Below, piece after piece: positions 1-5,368 of a DNA stretch of 5,368 bases. The stretch is from the NCBI GenBank assembly GCA_018221165.1, contig JAAOYD010000003.1:1-5368 (forward strand), in the 5' to 3' direction. A program made the translations under genes and the position numbers. Every line of letters begins with the position of its first letter. Within the stretch, counting starts at the first letter, position 1. Origin of the DNA: Candidatus Woesearchaeota archaeon. GTDB lineage: Archaea > Nanobdellota > Nanobdellia > Woesearchaeales > UBA525. Below the pieces are notes generated by a model. That model was not told where the DNA came from and did not search any database. It saw only the letters and a list, made by a program, of their open reading frames with translations.

Positions 1-1
1 C

Positions 2-73
2 CGAAAATCTTCCGGAATTCTCGGCGATATTCTTTTTAAGCCTCTGAACCTCATCCTCAGCAGGGGGCACTGA
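2..73 (+). CDS. Possible C-terminal tail of an upstream gene (partial, unidentified)
   Basis: A plus-strand frame is open from the window edge to a TGA at 71-73, giving 23 residues that end in ...NLILSRGH. It is too short to identify. It is preferred over the antisense frames because its codons (CTC three times, AAC, ATC, AGC, GGC) resemble those of the operon downstream, and because a strong hairpin follows 21 bases after the stop and a plus-strand promoter follows that. The main alternative is a minus-strand gene reading out of the window from a GTG at 148; that frame is open for 49 codons to the edge but uses AAT, GTG, AGA and AGG, which the neighbours use less. The two readings are mutually exclusive, and the call is weak. 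Confidence 0.28.
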   Translation, partial: RKSSGILGDILFKPLNLILSRGH

Positions 74-94
74 TTCTCGACCACGAATGCGCAC

Positions 95-120
95 TCCCCG
101 GCTAAGCCCACAGCCGGGGA
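95..120 (+). terminator. GC-rich hairpin, possible terminator of the upstream transcript
   Basis: TCCCCGGCT at 95-103 pairs perfectly with AGCCGGGGA at 112-120, giving a 9-bp stem with an 8-base loop (104-111). It lies just after the putative upstream stop at 71-73 and before the operon promoter. The downstream T-run is weak (CATTTTCTCTC at 127-137). Archaeal termination relies mainly on T-tracts, so the hairpin could equally be an RNA-stability or processing element. The stem is certain; the role is inferred. Confidence 0.4.
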
Positions 121-148
121 AAAACTCATTTTCTCTCGACACTGCCAC

Positions 149-202
149 CCGTGTGAAATCCTTCAAAACCTTTATAAACGTCCCGAGGCCACTTTCACAC
201 GG
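149..202. repeat. 10-bp perfect inverted repeat flanking the TATA box
   Basis: CCGTGTGAAA at 149-158 is the exact reverse complement of TTTCACACGG at 193-202. The 34-bp spacer contains the palindromic TATA box, and the centre of the repeat (175.5) is one base from the centre of the TATA box (174.5). The right arm overlaps the predicted transcription start and a GGAG motif. This geometry suits a pair of operator half-sites for a regulator, or a symmetric bidirectional promoter. The repeat is seen directly; the operator role is inference. Confidence 0.55.
164..178 (+). promoter_or_regulatory. Archaeal promoter (BRE-like element plus TATA box) for the operon
   Basis: CAAAACC at 164-170 is followed by TTTATAAA at 171-178, the classic archaeal BRE/TATA arrangement bound by TFB and TBP. 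With the usual 25-27 bp spacing, transcription would start near 200-202, giving a short leader of about 16-18 bases before the ATG at 218. TTTATAAA is self-complementary, so TBP could bind in either orientation. The A-rich BRE is present only on the plus-strand side; the other side reads GGGACG. That favours rightward transcription. Confidence 0.7.
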
Positions 203-208
203 AGAAGC

Positions 209-213
209 GGTGG
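209..213 (+). promoter_or_regulatory. Weak ribosome binding site of the first operon gene
   Basis: GGTGG at 209-213 lies 4 bases before the ATG at 218 and partly matches the archaeal anti-Shine-Dalgarno pairing GGAGGTGAT. A separate GGAG at 201-204 is farther away (13 bases) and close to the predicted transcript start. Neither is ideal. With such a short leader, initiation may depend only weakly on a Shine-Dalgarno sequence. Confidence 0.35.
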
Positions 214-217
214 TTCC

Positions 218-2041
218 ATGGTCGTATTAAGTAGTTTCTTCCTCAACCCAGCAGGCATTGTAACAGCCTTCGTGCTCATCCCCTTCATTATTCTCTATCT
301 CATTCGCCCAAAACCCCATCATGAACGTATTCCGAGCCTCTTATTCATCATGAAGGACACTGGGAAGACCAACGTGAACAGCTTTTTCCGGACTTTCCTC
401 AAAGACATCCTTTTTCTCCTGCATTTCCTCCTCCTCCTCCTACTCATAGCAGCAGTCATGCAACCCTACATCGAAGTCCCACACTCCTTCCTCGCAGAGC
501 AGACCATCCTCTTAGTAGACGCGAGTGCGAGCATGCAGAGCGGCGATCGCTTCGACAGGGCCATTGCCATCGCAGAATCAAACCTCGGCAGAGAAAACAC
601 CGTTATCACCATTACAGGCAACCCTGCAGTCCTCTTAGAACGTGCAGGAGCCGGCAAGGCGAAGGACACTCTCAAGACCCTTGAACCCACAGATACGGAA
701 ACGAGCATCAGCGACGCTCTCCACCTAGCCTCAAGCTACGCAGGAGCAGGCACCAGAGTAGTCATCATCAGTGACTTCATCGCTACGGCCGGAGACAGAG
801 ACTTCGACACCGCAGCAGCGCTTATCGAAAGCAGCGGCGCATCAGTGGAATATGAACACGTTACCAGTAACGCGAATAACGTGGGCATTATCGACCTTGC
901 CGTTGGTCCCACTGAGAGCCAGCTCTGGATAAAGAACTACAATCGTCGTCCCGCGGATATCACCCTGAAAATTAGCGAGGCCGAGCAACAAGTCCTCCTT
1001 GGCCCTGGCGAAAGCAAAGAAATCACGTTCAATACACCTCCTGGCATCGCAAAAATCTCCATCGAAGAAGAGGATGACTTGGACGCGGATAATACTGTCT
1101 GGACGAGCACACCTGAAGAAAACGAGGTGGACGTCCTGTTCATCACCAACGATCGTACAGCCGTCGAACAGAGCCACGCCATCCTCGCCCTCAAAGTCAT
1201 CAGCCAGAACTTCCCGACGAAATTCAATGTAGAATTTGCCGAGCCGCCGAAGATGCCTAAGCTCAACCATGACATTTACTTCTTCTACGAAGCCAACTTG
1301 GACTTCATCCTACCCGGCTATGTCAAGGACCTGAAGGAGCAGGTGGAGAACGGCGCGAGCGTTGTCATTTTCACTCAAGAAGCCCTCTTCAGCATCGACT
1401 GGCAAGGTCTCCTTCCCGTTAGCCCTGTGGAAGAGAGCAGTGGGCAGCGCGGTGCCATCGTTCCGAACCAAGAAGTTGTCACTGAAGATATCGAGTTCGG
1501 CCAAGCGAATGAATACCTCCGTGTCAAGACAGCGGAGAATGGCATAGTTATTGCTTCTATAGGTGACGACCCTGTCATTGTCATGGCACAGCCTGGCAAG
1601 GGCAACATCCTCTACTACGGCATCGACGATGAGAAAGCGAGCTTCAGCCGCAACCCGAGCTATCCAGTGTTCTGGCGTCGCGTCCTCGACCGACTCACGC
1701 ATCGTCCTAGCTTGGAGAACCTTAACGTGCGCACTGGCGGCATCCTCACCTTTCCAACCGAGACGAAAGTCAAGACCCCGGGAGGAACGCTCACCGGCAC
1801 CATCATTCCCGTGGAACGTGCTGGGCTCTACACCTACCGTGATCGCACCCTCGTCGCGAACATGATTAGTGATGAGGAATCAGAACTGAACAAGCCGGTG
1901 AACCTCACGAGAGCCATTGGCCAAGAAGGCAACGGCTCCACCGACAAGGTGCCCAAGGACCTGAGCGACTACTTACTCTGGCTCGCCCTTGCTCTGCTCA
2001 TCCTCGAGATTATCTACCTCAAATACCGAGGTGATTTCTAA
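218..2041 (+). CDS. BatA-type membrane protein with a VWA domain
   Basis: This 607-residue protein has the layout of BatA (aerotolerance regulator N-terminal) family proteins. TM1 is at about residues 11-29, followed by the family signature RPKPHHERIPSLLF, a basic loop, and TM2 at about 62-85. A VWA domain spans about 93-215 with a complete MIDAS metal site: DASAS at D101/S103/S105, T162 and D186. A beta-sandwich (CARDB-like) region follows at about 222-300, then a Rossmann/GATase1-like domain at about 304-400 and the family motif SRNPSYPVFWRRVLDRL near 477-493. A beta-rich stretch ends near DEES (552-555), and TM3 lies at about 583-601. Positive charges put the ectodomain outside the cell. 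The protein contains no cysteine. The start at 218 places the BatA segment at the N-terminus and fits the promoter. Metal-dependent binding of a protein partner is expected from the fold; the partner and pathway are unknown. Confidence 0.88.
   Translation: MVVLSSFFLNPAGIVTAFVLIPFIILYLIRPKPHHERIPSLLFIMKDTGKTNVNSFFRTFLKDILFLLHFLLLLLLIAAVMQPYIEVPHSFLAEQTILLVDASASMQSGDRFDRAIAIAESNLGRENTVITITGNPAVLLERAGAGKAKDTLKTLEPTDTETSISDALHLASSYAGAGTRVVIISDFIATAGDRDFDTAAALIESSGASVEYEHVTSNANNVGIIDLAVGPTESQLWIKNYNRRPADITLKISEAEQQVLLGPGESKEITFNTPPGIAKISIEEEDDLDADNTVWTSTPEENEVDVLFITNDRTAVEQSHAILALKVISQNFPTKFNVEFAEPPKMPKLNHDIYFFYEANLDFILPGYVKDLKEQVENGASVVIFTQEALFSIDWQGLLPVSPVEESSGQRGAIVPNQEVVTEDIEFGQANEYLRVKTAENGIVIASIGDDPVIVMAQPGKGNILYYGIDDEKASFSRNPSYPVFWRRVLDRLTHRPSLENLNVRTGGILTFPTETKVKTPGGTLTGTIIPVERAGLYTYRDRTLVANMISDEESELNKPVNLTRAIGQEGNGSTDKVPKDLSDYLLWLALALLILEIIYLKYRGDF
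2028..2035 (+). promoter_or_regulatory. Strong Shine-Dalgarno site for the second gene
   Basis: GAGGTGAT is an exact complement of the archaeal 16S 3' tail (AUCACCUC) and stands 6 bases before the ATG at 2042. It lies inside the last codons of the preceding gene, whose TAA directly abuts the ATG. This fixes the start and suggests translational coupling. Confidence 0.8.
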
Positions 2042-4636
2042 ATGATTGATCTCTCTGGCTTAAGCGTCCTTAACCCCACATTACTGTGGATTATCCCTGG
2101 CGCAGCACTGTTCCTTCTCATTCTCATCACGCGTAACTTCTTCAAGCTCGCACTCGACGACGAAGGAAAGAAGCAGCAACGACGAGCTCGTGTTTGGGTG
2201 TTCATCGCCCGTCTTATCATGATATCATGCATTGTTATCGCCCTCGCCCATCCCTATCAGGAGAGTGTCAAGGAGATTAAGGGCAATCCGCGTGTCACGC
2301 TCCTCTTTGACCAGAGCGCGAGTACCGCGCTGATGGAGACAGGCTTTGTCGAGGACCTCGCGGAAGCAGTGGACCGTCGTATCCCCGTGACACGACGAGC
2401 CTTCGGTTCAGAAATGACGAGTGACGTGGGCAGCGCCATCCTCCGTAACCTCGAACCAGGCGCCAATCTCCTCCTCATTAGCGATGGGAATGTCAATGAT
2501 GGCGCTTTGCTCGACGATGTCGCGTTCTACGCAGCTACGGTCAATGCAAGCATCAGTATCATTAATCTCACCGCATCCAGTCACGATTCTAGCGTCATCA
2601 TTTCAGGACCGGGAAAGGTTGTCGCTGACAGCGAAGCAGCCTACACAGTCACGATTACTACGACGCAGCGTGGCGCCCAGGTGAACTTGCGTGTCACCGT
2701 CGACAGCGAGATTGTCCTGGACAAACGTGTCGCGGCCGGCACCTACGCCTTCACCCGAGACTTCAGTCAGGGTAACCATCGCATCGAGGCGCGTATCCTC
2801 GACCAGGATAAGATTGTGGAGAACAACCGCTACTACAAGAGCGTCAAAGTCCTCCCCAAACCACGCATCCTTCTCGTCACGAAGAAGAGCGGCCCGCTCG
2901 AACTCCTCCTGAGAGAACTCTACACAGTCGAGAAGCGAACGTCACTGCCCACTGACCTCAACGGCTACTACGCGGTTGTTATAGACGACGCACCTATCGA
3001 ATCCTTGCGCAACACCCAAGCTCTGCACAATTACCTCATCGACGAACGCGGTGATTACTACGGTAACGGTTTTGTGCTCTTCGGTGGTATGGACAGTTTC
3101 GACCGCGGTGGCTACACTGGAACAGCTTTGGAAGCCTTACTTCCTGTTAAGGTTGGTCGTGGAGAGCGAAAGCGCGATGGCGCCAATCTCGTCTTCATCC
3201 TCGACATGAGTGGGAGTACTGGTGGCAAGCGCGGCTTCAGTAGCGAGCTTGAATATAACAATCATCTAGCGAGTGGCGGAAAAGTCGGATACAGTGTTGA
3301 AGAGTATGGTAAGATCTGGCGGAATGCCTACTATTATGAGGAAGGCACCACGACTGCGGATGTCATCAAGGCCCAAGCCGTCGATGCGATTGAACAGCTC
3401 AAGCTCGAGAACAAAGTTGGCATCATCGCCTTTGGCCTCCCGCCTAGTGGCCCTGCAGATTCCGTTGAGGAGTTCATCGCCGAGAGTGTCAAGGTCATTG
3501 AGCCCATGGCGCCGTTGTTCAGCAACAGGGCTGACATCGTCAAGAAGATTCCCCGTATCACTCCGGGAGGTCCAACCTCTCCTCATCTTGCTATGCAAGG
3601 TGCGGTAGAGATGCTCGGTGGCGTCGCTGGCGACAAGAACATCATCTTGCTGACGAATGGCCGATACAGTGCAGGCCTTGGCGCGATGAATTCACTGAAA
3701 CAGCAGCTTCTCGCAATCGCGAGCAACGCGCGAAAGAACTACGGTATCAATTTCATGACCATCGGTGTTGGCGTGACGGAAAACGCGCTCTTCCCGAAAC
3801 GAGTGGATGAGGCCTTCATGAAAGAACTCGCCGCTGCTGGTGACGGTACCTATGACCGCGCCACCAAACTCAACACCCTTCTCATCAAGTGGGGTGACCC
3901 GAAAGCCAAGGAATTTGGTCAGGAATTCCAGCTTGTCAGACTCAGCCTCACGCATTTCATTACGCGTGACCTTGAACCCACAGCCATCCTGAATGCCTAC
4001 AACGAAGTGGCGCCCAAGGATACCGCTGAACTCATCCTCGCCGCTGACTCTGGTCAGCCTGCACTTACCACCTGGCGTTACGGCAACGGTCGCGTCGCTG
4101 CCTGGACGGTTTTCGCAGGAAACAACCAAGGACAGCTGCTCAACGACGAGAACAGTTTGCTCGTCAGCCGCACGGTAAACTGGGCGATTGGTGACCCGCA
4201 GCGTAAGGAAGCCTACTTTGTCGACATTCCTGATGTGCGGACGAACGAACACGGTTCGATTATTGTTCAGAGCGACGATGTGGTGACTTCTGAAGGTCTT
4301 GTCTTCAGTAAACAAGGCAACCGCTATACGACAGAATTCGCACCTGGTGAGCAGGGATTTGCTTCCTTGCTTGGAGAGGAGTACGCGGTGAACCGCCCGA
4401 GCGAGTTGGACAAAGTTGGTCTCAGTCAGGATCTTGCATCGCTGGTCAAGACGACCGGCGGAAAAGTATTTAAATCTACAGACGCTGACGCGATTGTCGA
4501 GCACGCGAAGGAGGTCTCTCGCCGAGTTACCCTGACGCAAGAGATTGTGACGATGCCATTCCTCGTCGCTGCGATGCTCCTCCTGCTCCTCGAAATCACA
4601 CTGAGACGTGTCACCCAACGGAGGAAGAAAAAATGA
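2042..4636 (+). CDS. Membrane protein with two VWA domains and a GATase1-like domain
   Basis: This 864-residue protein has TM1 at about residues 12-31, a basic loop (KKQQRRAR), and TM2 at about 51-69. A compact VWA domain spans about 83-175 with MIDAS residues D90/S92/S94, a T126-S127 pair, and ISDG at D148. A beta-sandwich covers about 182-268. A GATase1-like Rossmann domain covers about 272-368, including the motif GFVLFGGMDSFDRGGYTGTALEALLPV, and has no catalytic cysteine; the only cysteine is C63 in TM2. A second VWA spans about 381-610 with DMSGS at 388-392 and GGPTS at 509-513, but N539 stands where the third MIDAS aspartate is expected. It carries an extra, tyrosine-rich segment at about 395-438. 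A beta-rich region (625-800, with TTWRYGNGRVAAWTVF) and TM3 (about 834-851) precede a basic tail. The large part is predicted to lie outside the cell. The domain order matches the larger VWA partner found beside BatA-type proteins. It directly abuts the preceding stop codon. Its molecular role is unknown. Confidence 0.87.
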   Translation: MIDLSGLSVLNPTLLWIIPGAALFLLILITRNFFKLALDDEGKKQQRRARVWVFIARLIMISCIVIALAHPYQESVKEIKGNPRVTLLFDQSASTALMETGFVEDLAEAVDRRIPVTRRAFGSEMTSDVGSAILRNLEPGANLLLISDGNVNDGALLDDVAFYAATVNASISIINLTASSHDSSVIISGPGKVVADSEAAYTVTITTTQRGAQVNLRVTVDSEIVLDKRVAAGTYAFTRDFSQGNHRIEARILDQDKIVENNRYYKSVKVLPKPRILLVTKKSGPLELLLRELYTVEKRTSLPTDLNGYYAVVIDDAPIESLRNTQALHNYLIDERGDYYGNGFVLFGGMDSFDRGGYTGTALEALLPVKVGRGERKRDGANLVFILDMSGSTGGKRGFSSELEYNNHLASGGKVGYSVEEYGKIWRNAYYYEEGTTTADVIKAQAVDAIEQLKLENKVGIIAFGLPPSGPADSVEEFIAESVKVIEPMAPLFSNRADIVKKIPRITPGGPTSPHLAMQGAVEMLGGVAGDKNIILLTNGRYSAGLGAMNSLKQQLLAIASNARKNYGINFMTIGVGVTENALFPKRVDEAFMKELAAAGDGTYDRATKLNTLLIKWGDPKAKEFGQEFQLVRLSLTHFITRDLEPTAILNAYNEVAPKDTAELILAADSGQPALTTWRYGNGRVAAWTVFAGNNQGQLLNDENSLLVSRTVNWAIGDPQRKEAYFVDIPDVRTNEHGSIIVQSDDVVTSEGLVFSKQGNRYTTEFAPGEQGFASLLGEEYAVNRPSELDKVGLSQDLASLVKTTGGKVFKSTDADAIVEHAKEVSRRVTLTQEIVTMPFLVAAMLLLLLEITLRRVTQRRKKK
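4461..4475 (+). promoter_or_regulatory. Possible internal BRE/TATA element
   Basis: GAAAAG followed by TATTTAAAT within the 3' part of the second gene looks like an archaeal BRE plus TATA box. The codons here (AAA GTA TTT AAA TCT) all end in A or T, unlike the surrounding GC-ending choices. A start near 4500 would give a leader of about 130 bases before 4633. It may be a chance match inside coding sequence. Confidence 0.2.
4620..4624 (+). promoter_or_regulatory. Shine-Dalgarno site at the end of the second gene
   Basis: GGAGG sits 8 bases before an ATG at 4633 that overlaps the TGA stop of the second gene (ATGA at 4633-4636). The spacing is normal for initiation. The same bases encode the basic tail RRKKK, so coding constraint may partly explain the purine run. 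Confidence 0.4.
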
Positions 4637-4677
4637 GCCTTGGTGGACAAGACCCTATGAATGAACGGAGTGAATGA
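4633..4677 (+). CDS. Possible 14-codon mini-ORF bridging genes 2 and 3
   Basis: An ATG at 4633 overlaps the stop of the large VWA gene in the ATGA form and has a GGAGG site 8 bases upstream. The frame encodes MSLGGQDPMNERSE and ends at a TGA (4675-4677) that overlaps the ATG at 4674, again as ATGA. Both ends therefore have translational-coupling geometry. The peptide is hydrophilic and matches nothing I recognise. It may serve only to carry ribosomes from gene 2 to gene 3, or it may be coincidence in a 40-bp spacer. Confidence 0.3.
   Translation: MSLGGQDPMNERSE
4667..4673 (+). promoter_or_regulatory. Shine-Dalgarno site that decides the start of the coiled-coil gene
   Basis: GGAGTGA ends immediately before the ATG at 4674 and 6 bases before the ATG at 4680. 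The spacing strongly favours 4680, matching the 6-base gap seen for the second gene. The ATG at 4674 would add only two residues (Met-Asn). Confidence 0.6.
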
Positions 4678-4679
4678 AT

Positions 4680-5156
4680 ATGAGTTTCCTCAAGAAAAAC
4701 ATCAACATGGCGCTCGTCGCGCTCATCCTTGTCCTTGTCCTCGTCGCGACCGGGACCACTGTGCTATACCAGCGTGGCTTGCAACAACGCACAGCACAGT
4801 TTGAAACGACGAGCTACAACCTAAGCGAATGTCTTGGTCAGGTTGAGAACTACATCGACTCCCTGGAGGAGCGTGAGTCTGAGCTGAACGAAACAAGCCA
4901 AGACATCGCGAAGTACGATACGCTCTACGGACAGAAGGTTACTGAATTGACCAAGACAGAAGATGATCTTACAGCGACGAAAGCGGGATTGACGGCCATG
5001 ACCCTCCAGAAAGAGCAATTCAAGGACAAGTATAGCAAGTCGCTTGTTGATTTACAAAGTTTGGAGAATGAAAAACTTACACTTCTAGATGAGATAGCGA
5101 AGCGAAACAAGCTGATTAGTCAACTGCAGAGTGATTTGAATAGTTGTGAGGGTTAA
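4680..5156 (+). CDS. Membrane-anchored coiled-coil protein, function unknown
   Basis: The protein has 158 residues from the preferred ATG at 4680 (160 if started at 4674). A short basic N-terminus (FLKKN) is followed by one TM helix at about residues 10-31. The rest, from about 40 to the end, is rich in Glu, Lys, Gln, Leu, Asp and Ser with heptad-like spacing of hydrophobic residues, typical of a long coiled coil. Charge distribution predicts the N-terminus inside and the coiled coil outside. There are two cysteines, C51 near the start of the coil and C156 three residues from the C-terminus (158-residue numbering). Two N-glycosylation sequons occur (NLS and NET). I do not recognise a named family. 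Position directly after the VWA pair suggests a scaffold or stalk partner of that complex. The 3' half is somewhat more AT-rich than the upstream genes. Confidence 0.78.
   Translation: MSFLKKNINMALVALILVLVLVATGTTVLYQRGLQQRTAQFETTSYNLSECLGQVENYIDSLEERESELNETSQDIAKYDTLYGQKVTELTKTEDDLTATKAGLTAMTLQKEQFKDKYSKSLVDLQSLENEKLTLLDEIAKRNKLISQLQSDLNSCEG
5148..5152 (+). promoter_or_regulatory. Ribosome binding site for the last gene
   Basis: GAGGG lies 6 bases before the ATG at 5159, inside the final codons of the coiled-coil gene. It supports 5159 as the start rather than the in-frame ATG at 5168. Confidence 0.5.
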
Positions 5157-5158
5157 TC

Positions 5159-5368
5159 ATGAGTTCAATGAATGCATTGTTGGCGGAAGTCCGGTATGAG
5201 ATGCTTAAGGTCATCCTACTGCAAGCCTTCATCGACGCAACCCTTGTCTTCCTTGGTCTTCTTCTCTTGCTCAGCGTGTTTGGGTTGGGATTAGCCATTC
5301 CTATTGTACTCAGTCTCGGCTTCCTCGGTGGCGACATCTGGCATCGACTCAAGAAGATTAACCTCAAG
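5159..5368 (+). CDS. Small membrane protein with two TM helices (partial, cut by window end)
   Basis: The frame is open for 70 codons from the ATG at 5159 to the right edge, without a stop. It begins 2 bases after the TAA of the coiled-coil gene and has a GAGGG site upstream. After an amphipathic N-terminus (residues 1-20) there is a long hydrophobic stretch at about 21-57 that is best read as two TM helices joined by a short FGLG turn, followed by a basic segment (WHRLKKINLK). Both ends of the visible part would be cytoplasmic. Family and full length cannot be judged because the C-terminus is missing. Tight spacing makes it the fourth member of the VWA operon, perhaps a cytoplasm-facing component of the same membrane complex. 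Confidence 0.7.
   Translation, partial: MSSMNALLAEVRYEMLKVILLQAFIDATLVFLGLLLLLSVFGLGLAIPIVLSLGFLGGDIWHRLKKINLK

Noticed and set aside
1..129. Minus-strand frame starting with ATG at 129 and open to the edge
   Set aside because: Its codons (TTA, ATA, AGA, AGG) are atypical for this region, it has no clear ribosome binding site, and it runs through the hairpin.
415..455. CTC-rich repeat-like stretch
   Set aside because: It simply encodes the leucine run of TM2 in gene 1 with the favoured CTC codon; it is not a separate repeat element.
842..1270. Minus-strand open frame of 142 codons opposite gene 1
   Set aside because: Antisense to the VWA and beta-sandwich region; no recognisable domain and no upstream signals.
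3273..3608. Plus-strand 111-codon frame inside gene 2
   Set aside because: Out-of-frame reading of the second VWA domain, with a Ser/Arg-rich composition typical of shifted frames.
3692..4618. Long minus-strand open frame of 308 codons opposite gene 2
   Set aside because: It lies wholly within a well-supported VWA gene and reads as a Cys- and Arg-rich, domain-free antisense shadow with no promoter or ribosome binding site. Few stops are expected antisense to codons that avoid TTA, CTA and TCA.
1..5368. tRNA, rRNA, CRISPR array, insertion sequence or attachment site
   Set aside because: No cloverleaf, rRNA motif, regularly spaced repeats, transposase or terminal repeats were seen; nearly all of the window is accounted for by the operon.

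Overview
The window reads as part of an archaeal chromosome. Ahead of the first large gene there is an archaeal-style promoter: an A-rich BRE-like element followed by TTTATAAA at 171-178. The genes carry Shine-Dalgarno sequences matching the archaeal 16S tail, such as GAGGTGAT at 2028-2035. Third codon positions are moderately GC-rich (CTC, AAC, TTC and GAC preferred). I cannot name the lineage from this stretch; a DPANN-type or other euryarchaeal-grade genome would fit, but that is inference.

Layout: positions 1-217 hold the edge of an unidentified upstream region, a strong GC-rich hairpin (95-120) and a promoter whose TATA box is itself palindromic and sits almost at the centre of a perfect 10-bp inverted repeat (149-158 / 193-202). 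From 218 to the right edge there is one tightly packed plus-strand operon. Its members are a 607-residue BatA-type von Willebrand factor A (VWA) membrane protein, an 864-residue membrane protein with two VWA domains and a GATase1-like domain, a possible 14-codon mini-ORF (4633-4677), a ~158-residue membrane-anchored coiled-coil protein, and the first 70 codons of a small two-helix membrane protein cut by the window end. Spacings are 0 to about 40 bp and several junctions suggest translational coupling.

How they may work together: both large proteins have the layout N-terminal TM pair, large ectodomain, C-terminal TM. The positive-inside rule places all VWA, beta-sandwich and Rossmann-like domains outside the cell. 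The coiled-coil protein also points outward, while the fourth gene is almost all membrane. This looks like a membrane complex of the BatA/BatB class, which is usually encoded with a MoxR AAA+ ATPase and a DUF58 protein. Neither partner is visible here. The biochemical function of this class is poorly known, so the role is left open. The most noteworthy observations are the symmetric promoter architecture, the mini-ORF bridging genes 2 and 3, the mixed state of the metal-binding (MIDAS) sites in gene 2, and the cysteines placed at the two ends of the coiled coil in an otherwise nearly cysteine-free operon.
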